Source: Ferribacterium limneticum (GTDB lineage Bacteria; Pseudomonadota; Gammaproteobacteria; Burkholderiales; Rhodocyclaceae). From it: 64,000 nucleotides of DNA. The stretch spans positions 3,393,501 through 3,457,500 of the forward strand of contig NZ_CP075189.1 of the NCBI RefSeq assembly GCF_020510565.1, written 5' to 3'. Shown here in pieces: positions 58,021 through 64,000 of this stretch. The notes beneath the pieces were generated by a model, which ran no database searches, was not told where the DNA came from, and saw only the letters and a list, made by a program, of their open reading frames with translations. Position numbers and translations under genes: made by a program. The number at the start of each line of letters is the position of its first letter. Positions within the stretch are counted from its first letter, which is position 1.

Positions 58021-58941
58021 ATGTCATCCGAACTTGCTTTCTTCAGCCTGCTTGCCCAGCAGGGCAGCCTGGCCCGGGCGGCCCGCGAGCTTGGGCTGAC
58101 CGGCCCTGCCGTCAGCCGTCGCCTGGCACAGCTTGAACAGCGCCTTGGTGTCCGCCTGTTGACGCGGACGACGCGCCGGATGAGCCTGACACCGGAGGGC
58201 GAGCTTTACCTGGCCGAAAGCCGGCGCATCCTCGGTGAAATCGAGGCGCTGGAACAGACGCTGACGCGCACCCGGGCCGAACCGCGCGGCCTGCTGCGCA
58301 TCCACGCCACCTACGGTTTCGGCCGCCGTCAGCTGGCCCCGGCCGTTTCCGAGTTCGTCCGCCAGTACCCGGCCGTCGACATCCAGCTCACGCTGGGCGA
58401 TCAGGCCGTCATGCCGGGCGACCAGAGTTTCGATATCGCCATCCGTTTTGGCGAACCGCCGGAGGCGCGCGTCGTGGCCCGCAAGATCGCCTCCAACCAG
58501 CGCTACCTGTTTGCGTCGCCCGCTTACCTGGCCCGCCGCGGTGAACCGCTGGACCCGGACGATCTGGGCAGCCATGACTGCATCGTCATCCGCGAAGGCA
58601 GTGGCGCCTTCGGCACGTGGACGCTGTGCGCCGGCAAGCAGTGCCGCAACGTCAAGGTGAGCAGCAAGCTGAGTACCAATCACGGCGAGGTGGCGGTCGA
58701 TTGGGGGCTCGACGGCCATGGCATCCTGCTGCGCTCCTTGTGGGATACGGCAGCCGAGCTGCGGGCCGGCCGGCTGGTCCGCATTCTGCCCGAATGGTCG
58801 GGCAGCCCGGCCGACATCTACGCGCTGTACCCGCAACGCCTGAACCTGTCGGCCAAGGTGCGGGTGTTTCTCGATTTCCTGACCGAACGCTTCGCCGCCT
58901 ACCGTAGCGCCACCGACGGCAACGCCGAATTGCCCTGGTAG
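58021..58941 (+). CDS. LysR-family transcriptional regulator
   Basis: 306 residues from ATG 58021 (MSSELAFFSLLAQQGSLARAARELGLTGPAVSRRLAQLEQRLGVRLLTRTTRRMSLT), the normal LysR HTH start. C-terminal effector domain present. Closest in style to the DsdC/CrgA-type subgroup. Divergent from the TauE-like gene, a common regulator-target layout; ligand unknown. It converges with the MFS gene seven bases away. Confidence 0.9.
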   Translation: MSSELAFFSLLAQQGSLARAARELGLTGPAVSRRLAQLEQRLGVRLLTRTTRRMSLTPEGELYLAESRRILGEIEALEQTLTRTRAEPRGLLRIHATYGFGRRQLAPAVSEFVRQYPAVDIQLTLGDQAVMPGDQSFDIAIRFGEPPEARVVARKIASNQRYLFASPAYLARRGEPLDPDDLGSHDCIVIREGSGAFGTWTLCAGKQCRNVKVSSKLSTNHGEVAVDWGLDGHGILLRSLWDTAAELRAGRLVRILPEWSGSPADIYALYPQRLNLSAKVRVFLDFLTERFAAYRSATDGNAELPW

Positions 58942-58948
58942 GCCCGGC

Positions 58949-60115
58949 TCAGCGCGCTGAACGCCAGAGCGGGTAAAGGCCGAGCAAGCCGAGCAGCGGC
59001 CCGGGCAGGAGGAGCCAGGCGATGCTCATGCCCCAGTCGGCGATCCACGCGGTGCCGAGCTGGATGGAAAACATGGTGATGGCAAAACCGATGGAGTTCT
59101 GAAAAGCCAACGCGCTGCCGACGATTTCCGGCGGGCAGGCGCGGGCCGAGAGGGCCGAAAAATGTGGCGAATCGGCGACAACCGTGGCGCCCCAAAGGAG
59201 CAGCAAGGCAATCCTGGCGGCGGCCGGCCAGTCGCCGGTCAGCGGAAACAGGGCGCAGCAGATCGCCGAGCCGGCCAAAGCCGTGGCCGCCACACGCGCG
59301 CTACCGATGCGCTGGCTCCACCAGCCGCCGAACAGGCAACCCAGCGCGCCGATGCCGATGATGGCGAAGGCCTGCCCGGAGAGTTGGCGGCTCCCCGCCT
59401 CGGCCAGGCCGCTCAGGATGATGAGAGCCGGGGTCAGCGTCCAGAAAGCGTAAAGCTCCCACTGATGACCGAAATAACCGAAGGCGGAGGCGCGGAATTC
59501 GCGCACCGAGAAGGCGTAGAAGACGCGGCCCAGACGCAAAGGCGGCGCACCGTGCCGGCGCTTGAGGTGCGGCCCGTCACCGAGGTGGAAGATCATGACT
59601 GCGGCCAGCAATGCCAGTCCGGATGAAACAAGAATGGTCGCCTGCCACGACCACCCTGCCCCGGCCAGGCGGATGCCGTGCGGCAAGGCGGTGCCCAGCG
59701 TCAGCATGCCGACCAGCTGGGCCAGCGCGGCACCGGCCCGCTCGGGCACCCAACTGACAACCAGTTTCATGCCCAGCGGGTAGACGCCGGCCAGACAGAA
59801 GCCGACGGCGAAACGCAGGGGGACAGCTGACGCCATGCCATCGGCGAGCAGGGCGAAGGCACCGTTGCAGATGGCGCCAAGCACGGCACAGACGGCGAAG
59901 ATGCGGCTCGCGGCGAAGCGGTCGGCCAGACCGGAAATGGCGAAGGTCAGCGTGCCGAGGATGAAGCCGAGTTGCACGGCATTGGTCAGCGTCCCGATGT
60001 CGGCCGGCGCGATGCCCCAGGCGCGGATCAGGTCGTCGGCCGCGCTGTTGGCGGAAAACCACAGCGAGGTGCCGAAGAGTTGGGCAATGACGATGATGAG
60101 GACGGGGTTTTGCAT
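58949..60115 (-). CDS. MFS transporter
   Basis: 388 residues from ATG 60115 (MQNPVLIIVIAQLFGTSLWF). About twelve spans, with GLADRFAASR in the first cytosolic loop resembling MFS motif A. Not matched to a substrate family by eye. An upstream in-frame codon at 60232 would overlap the YgjP-like gene start and is rejected. Confidence 0.85.
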   Translation of the reverse strand: MQNPVLIIVIAQLFGTSLWFSANSAADDLIRAWGIAPADIGTLTNAVQLGFILGTLTFAISGLADRFAASRIFAVCAVLGAICNGAFALLADGMASAVPLRFAVGFCLAGVYPLGMKLVVSWVPERAGAALAQLVGMLTLGTALPHGIRLAGAGWSWQATILVSSGLALLAAVMIFHLGDGPHLKRRHGAPPLRLGRVFYAFSVREFRASAFGYFGHQWELYAFWTLTPALIILSGLAEAGSRQLSGQAFAIIGIGALGCLFGGWWSQRIGSARVAATALAGSAICCALFPLTGDWPAAARIALLLLWGATVVADSPHFSALSARACPPEIVGSALAFQNSIGFAITMFSIQLGTAWIADWGMSIAWLLLPGPLLGLLGLYPLWRSAR

Positions 60116-60209
60116 GGGTGAATCGATTTTGAAATTTCGCGCTAGCTTATCGTTGATTGCCGCGTGCCCGCCAGAAAAGCGCCGAGGCTTCCAGTAAAAT
60201 CGGCGCGCC

Positions 60210-60752
60210 ATGACCAAACTCGCCACGCCCAACTACCTCGCCGGCTACCCCGCGCATCTGACGGATTCGGTGCACCGGCTGATCGAACAGGATCAGCTCG
60301 GCCAGGTACTGCGCCAGAAGTATCCCGAGGTGCACCAAATACGCACCGACAGGGCGCTCTACGACTACGTTCAGGAGATCAAGGCGACGTATTTGCGCAA
60401 CGCGCCGCAGCCGAGCAAGGTGGCTTTTGATGGCAAGTTGCAGACGCTGCAAAAAGCGCTCGGCATCCACAGCCGGATCGCCCGCATCCAGGGCGGCAAG
60501 CTCAAGAGCAAGCGCGAAATCCACGTCGCCAGCATCTTCCGCGAGATGCCGCCGGAGTTCCTGCAAATGATCGTCGTCCATGAAATCGCCCACCTCAAGG
60601 AACCAGAGCACGACAAGGCGTTCTATCAACTTTGCCAGCACATGGAGGCGAATTACTTCCAGCTGGAATTCGACCTGCGCGCCTATTTGTGCCACCTGGC
60701 CGCCGGCGGCCCGCCGTTGTGGGCGGCCGAAGTTTCGGCCGGGAATTCGTGA
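60210..60752 (+). CDS. YgjP-like zinc metallopeptidase-domain protein
   Basis: 180 residues. HEIAHLKEPEHDKAFYQLCQHM gives HExxH plus a third His, matching the YgjP/M48-like family, cytosolic and of unknown substrate. Divergent from the MFS gene. A dispersed repeat copy starts three bases after the stop. Confidence 0.88.
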   Translation: MTKLATPNYLAGYPAHLTDSVHRLIEQDQLGQVLRQKYPEVHQIRTDRALYDYVQEIKATYLRNAPQPSKVAFDGKLQTLQKALGIHSRIARIQGGKLKSKREIHVASIFREMPPEFLQMIVVHEIAHLKEPEHDKAFYQLCQHMEANYFQLEFDLRAYLCHLAAGGPPLWAAEVSAGNS

Positions 60753-60755
60753 ATG

Positions 60756-60791
60756 CTACGGTCGACTGGAAAAAATGGCCAAAATTGAAAT
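60756..60791 (-). repeat. 36-bp dispersed repeat between YgjP-like and YkgJ genes
   Basis: A minus-strand copy (ATTTCAATTTTGGCCATT...CAGTCGACCGTAG) between two plus-strand genes, 10 bases before YkgJ; one of the two intergenic copies not co-directional with the gene before it. Confidence 0.82.
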
Positions 60792-60800
60792 ACCTTGCCA

Positions 60801-61316
60801 ATGAGCCAACTGACCGAACTCCACGCCGACATCGATTCCCGCGTTCTCAGCATCCGCGAAAACCACGCCGACTGGCTGTGCGGCAAGGGCTGCGACAGTT
60901 GTTGCAAACGCCTGGCCGAAGTGCCGCAATTGACCGCCGCCGAGTGGAATTTGCTGCGCGAGGGGCTGGCCGAACTGGCAGCTGATCATCTGCAGGCCAT
61001 CAGCCGGGAGATCGCTGCTTTGGCTGGATCGGCTGAGCGCCCGGTCATCTGCCCGCTGCTCGACCACGCCACCGGCGCCTGCCCGGTCTATGTGCATCGC
61101 CCGGTGGCCTGCCGCAGCTACGGTTTCTACATGCAGCAAGGCCTCGGGCTGTATTGCCACGACATCGAACAGCAGGTTGCCAATGGCGAGTTGTCGAACG
61201 TGGTCTGGGGCAACCACGACGCCATCGATCACCGGCTGGCCGGACTCGGCGAAAGTCGGCCGCTGACCGACTGGTTTGCCGATTGGGAACGCGAAAAGCA
61301 CGCCATCGACCGGTGA
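60801..61316 (+). CDS. YkgJ-family cysteine cluster protein
   Basis: 171 residues, ATG 60801 (a TTG at 60795 is an alternative). CGKGCDSCCK, CPLLDHATGACPVY, RPVACRSYGFY and YCHDIE supply the Cys cluster, which probably binds zinc or iron-sulfur. Function unknown. Convergent with dbpA. Confidence 0.87.
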   Translation: MSQLTELHADIDSRVLSIRENHADWLCGKGCDSCCKRLAEVPQLTAAEWNLLREGLAELAADHLQAISREIAALAGSAERPVICPLLDHATGACPVYVHRPVACRSYGFYMQQGLGLYCHDIEQQVANGELSNVVWGNHDAIDHRLAGLGESRPLTDWFADWEREKHAIDR

Positions 61317-61324
61317 AAACGTTT

Positions 61325-61360
61325 CCACGGTCAACCGGAAAAAACAGCCAAAATTGAAAT
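61325..61360 (-). repeat. 36-bp dispersed repeat between YkgJ and dbpA
   Basis: A near-consensus minus-strand copy following the dbpA gene; its ATTTCAA forms part of the terminator stem below. Confidence 0.87.
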
Positions 61361-61386
61361 CACGCCAATGGCTGGCGTGATTTCAA
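61354..61386. terminator. Perfect hairpin between convergent YkgJ and dbpA genes
   Basis: TTGAAATCACGCCA, loop ATGGC, TGGCGTGATTTCAA: a 14-bp perfect stem. On the minus strand it is followed by TTTTGG and the repeat's T tract, fitting dbpA termination. Confidence 0.75.
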
Positions 61387-61392
61387 AACCGC

Positions 61393-62793
61393 TTAATTGG
61401 TCAGAATCCGCACCTTGACGGTCTTGCCTTTGACCTTGCCTGCCGACAGCTTGCGCACCGTTTCCTTGGCAACACCACGCGCCACGGCGACGTAGGTGCT
61501 CTGATCAGTCACCGTGATCTTGCCGACCTGCTCGCGGGTCAGGCCGGCCTCACCGGCCAGCGCGCCCATGACGTCACCGGGGCGAATTTTGTCCTTGCGC
61601 CCGCCGAGCATGAGCAGCGTGGACATCGGCGGCACGAGCGGTGAGTCGTCAGTGACTTCGACAGTTTTCAAGTCGAGCACGTCGAGCTTGCACTTCATCA
61701 TCTCGGCGATAGTCGCCACACGGCGGCGGTCGCCGGAACTGCACAAGCTCAGCGCCCAGCCCTCCTCATCGCCCCGGCCGGTGCGGCCGATGCGGTGAAT
61801 GTGGATTTCCGGGTCGGGCGTCACATCGACGTTGATGACCGCTTCCAGCTGATCGATATCGAGGCCACGGGCTGCGACATCGGTCGCCACGAGCACCGAG
61901 CAACTGCGATTGGCGAACTGGATCAACACCTGATCGCGCTCGCGCTGTTCCAGATCACCATTCAGCGTGAGCGCGTGAATACCGGCGTGGCGCAGGACAT
62001 TGACCAGATCGCGGCACTGCTGCTTGGTGTTGCAGAAGGCCAGCGTGCTGACCGGGCGGTAATGTTTGAGCAGGCGCACGACGGCGTCGAGACGCTCTTC
62101 GTGTTTCACCTCGTAAAAACGCTGGCGAATTTTCGTTTCTTCGTGCTGCTCAAGGAGTTTGACCTCCTTCGGCTGACGCAAGAACTGCTTGGCCAGCTGG
62201 GCGATGCCTTCCGGATAAGTCGCCGAAAACAGCAGTGTCTGGCGCTGCGCGGGGCAACGCTTGGCGACGTAGGCAATGTCGTCATGGAAGCCCATGTCGA
62301 GCATGCGGTCGGCTTCGTCGAAGACCAGCGTGTTCAGCTCGTCGAGCTTGAGATAACCGCGCTCCATGTGATCCATGATGCGACCGGGCGTGCCGACGAC
62401 GATATGCACGCCGTTTTCCAGACTGTTCGCCTGATTGCGCAGCGTCGAGCCACCGACCAGCGAGAGCACCTTGATGTTCTCTTCAAAGCGGGCCAGACGA
62501 CGGATTTCCTGCGTCACCTGATCGGCCAGCTCGCGCGTCGGGCAAAGGACCATGGCCTGCACGGCAAAACGGCTGGTATTCAGGCGATTGAGCAAGGCAA
62601 GGCCGAAGGCGGCGGTCTTGCCGCTGCCGGTCTTGGCCTGGGCGATCAGATCTTGGCCAGCCAGGGCCAGCGGCAGGCTGGCGGCCTGGATCGGCGTCAT
62701 GCTCAGATATTCAAGCTGCACCAGATTGGCCAGCATGGCCGGCGACAAGGGCAGCGTGTCAAAAGCGTTGCTGGCGGTGGAATTCTCGCTCAT
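61393..62793 (-). CDS. dbpA: DEAD-box ATP-dependent RNA helicase DbpA
   Basis: 466 residues. Q motif, AKTGSGKTAAFG, PTRELADQV, DEAD in VFDEADRMLDMGF, SAT, and C-terminal helicase motifs (RIGRTGRG), followed by the DbpA RNA-binding domain (DKIRPGDVMGALAGEAGLTREQVGKITV) that targets 23S rRNA hairpin 92. A ribosome assembly factor. The preceding gene is seven bases upstream, likely same transcript. Confidence 0.93.
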   Translation of the reverse strand: MSENSTASNAFDTLPLSPAMLANLVQLEYLSMTPIQAASLPLALAGQDLIAQAKTGSGKTAAFGLALLNRLNTSRFAVQAMVLCPTRELADQVTQEIRRLARFEENIKVLSLVGGSTLRNQANSLENGVHIVVGTPGRIMDHMERGYLKLDELNTLVFDEADRMLDMGFHDDIAYVAKRCPAQRQTLLFSATYPEGIAQLAKQFLRQPKEVKLLEQHEETKIRQRFYEVKHEERLDAVVRLLKHYRPVSTLAFCNTKQQCRDLVNVLRHAGIHALTLNGDLEQRERDQVLIQFANRSCSVLVATDVAARGLDIDQLEAVINVDVTPDPEIHIHRIGRTGRGDEEGWALSLCSSGDRRRVATIAEMMKCKLDVLDLKTVEVTDDSPLVPPMSTLLMLGGRKDKIRPGDVMGALAGEAGLTREQVGKITVTDQSTYVAVARGVAKETVRKLSAGKVKGKTVKVRILTN

Positions 62794-62800
62794 GCGCCGC

Positions 62801-63289
62801 TCAAACCTTGCGCTTGCGCGCCGGCATCGGCTTGCGCTGGCGCTGGCCCGGCTTATGAACTTCGGCCTCCGGCTTTGGCTTGGGGACCAGCAGATTCTTG
62901 GCAGTCGTCTTCTCCGAAGCGCGATGGGCCAGAATGGCCGCGGTCACGTCAGCGGGATCAACGGTTACGCCGGCATGCTCGCCCTTGACGTTGTAAGCCG
63001 AGAGCCTGTCCTTGATGGCGAACAGGCGTTCCGGATTTTCCGCCTTGCGGGGAAGGCCGGTCACGATTTCCTGCGCGGCAGCAGTCAGCACGAACCCACC
63101 GCCCTCCGCCTTGATCAGGCCATGCTTGGCCAAGCGATCAAACGCCTCGACCAGCTTCGCCTCGTTGGGAATGTTGTTCTGCAGCAGATCAGCCGCCGCA
63201 ACGATCTCGACCAGTTCGCCCGGCCGCCGCTTGGAAGAAAGCGCCGTGGCGAGAATGAGAAGGGAGTCAACGTCGTGGACTGGATGCAT
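62801..63289 (-). CDS. Winged-helix-like small protein with basic tail, dbpA partner
   Basis: 162 residues. The N-terminal region (LVEAFDRLAKHGLIKAEGGGFVLTAAAQEIVTGL) looks like a winged helix, and the tail is rich in Lys, Arg and Pro (KPGQRQRKPMPARKRKV), suggesting nucleic acid contact. Family not recognised. Seven bases from dbpA, so a role with the helicase is possible. Confidence 0.65.
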   Translation of the reverse strand: MHPVHDVDSLLILATALSSKRRPGELVEIVAAADLLQNNIPNEAKLVEAFDRLAKHGLIKAEGGGFVLTAAAQEIVTGLPRKAENPERLFAIKDRLSAYNVKGEHAGVTVDPADVTAAILAHRASEKTTAKNLLVPKPKPEAEVHKPGQRQRKPMPARKRKV

Positions 63290-63439
63290 CGGAGTACCTA
63301 TGAATAGCGGAGGAATGAGAAACGGCGGGGAATCAGCGGGTCAAAGGCCTGTGAAAATGCGGCCTGAAATCAGTTTCTCGAAAGGACGACAGTGTACCCG
63401 GTTTGCCGGTCAAGGCGGCGCGAAACCTGACATCCAATG

Positions 63440-63471
63440 CTACGGTCAACCGGAAATTCATGCCAATTTCC
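63440..63471 (-). repeat. 36-bp dispersed repeat, truncated copy after htpG
   Basis: On the minus strand it keeps AATTGGCATGAATTTCCGGTT and GACCGTAG-type ends but has lost several central bases. Orientation follows htpG. Confidence 0.6.
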
Positions 63472-63477
63472 ACTCGT

Positions 63478-63507
63478 GAAAAAGGGCCACCCTTGGGTGA
63501 CCCTCTT
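63478..63507 (-). terminator. Terminator of htpG
   Basis: On the minus strand AGGGTCACCC-AA-GGGTGGCCCT runs into TTTT, with one wobble pair; 20 or more bases after the htpG stop. Confidence 0.82.
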
Positions 63508-63530
63508 GTCGTTACCGAAATTCCGGCAGC

Positions 63531-64000
63531 TTACTTGGCGGATAGCGCCATCATCAGATCGTTGATGCGTTTGACGAAACCGGCCGGATCATCCAACTGG
63601 CCGCCTTCGGCCAGCGTCGCCTGTTCGAACAACAGCGCTGCCCAGTCATCGAAACGGCTTTCCTCGTACTTCAAGCGCATCACCGCCGGGTGCTGCGGAT
63701 TGATTTCGAGGATAGGCTTCGAGTTCGGCATCGGCTGACCAGCCGCCTTCATCAGGCGGGCCAGGTTGCCCGACGGGTCATGCTCGTCAGATACCAGGCA
63801 GGACGGCGAATCGGTCAGGCGATAGGTAACGCGAACATCCTTCACCTTGTCACCAAGCGACGCTTTCACCTTCTCGAGCAGTTCCTTGTACTCGTCAGCG
63901 GCCTTTTCGGCTTCCTGCTTCTCGGTTTCATCTTCCAGCTTGCCAAGATCAAGACCACCCTTGGCGACGGATTGCAGATGCTTGCCGTCAAACTCGGTCA
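63531..64000 (-). CDS. htpG: Chaperone HtpG (Hsp90), C-terminal part
   Basis: The last 156 codons or so: SVAKGGLDLGKL, then EEKQEA-type helical region, VKDVRVTYRLTDSPSCLVSDE, MKAAGQPMPNSKPILEINPQHP and the C-terminal dimerisation end LMMALSAK. Hsp90-type cytosolic chaperone. Its N-terminal ATPase lies beyond the right edge. A terminator and repeat copy follow the stop. Confidence 0.95.
   Translation of the reverse strand, partial: TEFDGKHLQSVAKGGLDLGKLEDETEKQEAEKAADEYKELLEKVKASLGDKVKDVRVTYRLTDSPSCLVSDEHDPSGNLARLMKAAGQPMPNSKPILEINPQHPAVMRLKYEESRFDDWAALLFEQATLAEGGQLDDPAGFVKRINDLMMALSAK

Overview
The window looks like a chromosomal stretch of a free-living betaproteobacterium, most probably in the Rhodocyclales (Dechloromonas/Azonexus-like). 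That placement is inference. It rests on high GC, dense gene packing with many ATGA-type overlaps, an aat-bpt N-end-rule pair, a DUF1841 gene, an rnfABCDGE cluster near nth, and abundant sensor/diguanylate cyclase genes. No rRNA, tRNA, CRISPR array, intact insertion sequence, phage or plasmid function was seen.

Layout. 1-7.3 kb: the 5' part of a response regulator with a degenerate GGDEF domain, an acrylyl-CoA reductase-type MDR, an NlpC/P60 hydrolase, and a ferric-iron ABC system (fbpA under a Fur-like box; fbpB and fbpC divergent) with an ankyrin protein between. 7.3-11.3 kb: aat-bpt followed by envelope and secreted genes (an MliC/YbaY-type fusion, a small secreted protein, a CapA-like phosphoesterase) and a MaoC-like dehydratase. 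11.5-13.5 kb: lemA plus two TPM-domain genes. 13.7-22.4 kb: a qorB/HxlR-type pair, then a TetR-controlled RND efflux system (membrane fusion protein, pump, NodT-type outer membrane factor) and an SDR. 22.7-31 kb: acylphosphatase, kup, ankyrin plus DUF411 proteins, a large hybrid histidine kinase, and small hypotheticals. 29.6-35.5 kb: a MacAB-TolC-like export operon ending in a Tat-type flavocytochrome c sulfide dehydrogenase-like flavoprotein. 36.3-45.9 kb: pyrD, rnfABCDGE, an RlmN/Cfr-like radical SAM gene, a PAS-PAS-GGDEF cyclase and nth. 45.9-50 kb: a FIST protein, DUF1841, a GspE/PilB-type ATPase and a secreted Cys-repeat protein. 50.5-56.4 kb: a PQQ alcohol-dehydrogenase locus (histidine kinase, NarL-type regulator, YVTN propeller protein, PQQ dehydrogenase, associated periplasmic binding protein). 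56.9-64 kb: DUF3820, TauE permease, LysR, MFS, YgjP-like peptidase, YkgJ, DbpA helicase with a small partner gene, and the 3' part of htpG.

The most unusual signal is a dispersed repeat of about 36 bp. Ten copies lie between or at the ends of genes, two coincide with start codons and signal-peptide codons, and three weaker copies lie inside reading frames. In T-rich orientation it begins ATTTCAATTTTGG and ends CCGGTTGACCGTGG. Eight of the ten intergenic or gene-end copies point the same way as the gene just upstream of them, and two are fused to perfect hairpins. I do not recognise it as a named family. Two other repeat classes are present: a paired GC-rich palindromic element (11.4 and 47.4 kb) and a composite inverted repeat of about 210-bp arms (35.7-36.2 kb) whose terminal hairpins differ by paired changes.

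Regulatory sites readable by eye include a Fur-like box before fbpA, matching AGTGACCA-N10 operators on both sides of the TetR gene, a candidate HxlR site, GTCGGGCAA-type palindromes in the PQQ locus, and several intrinsic terminators.
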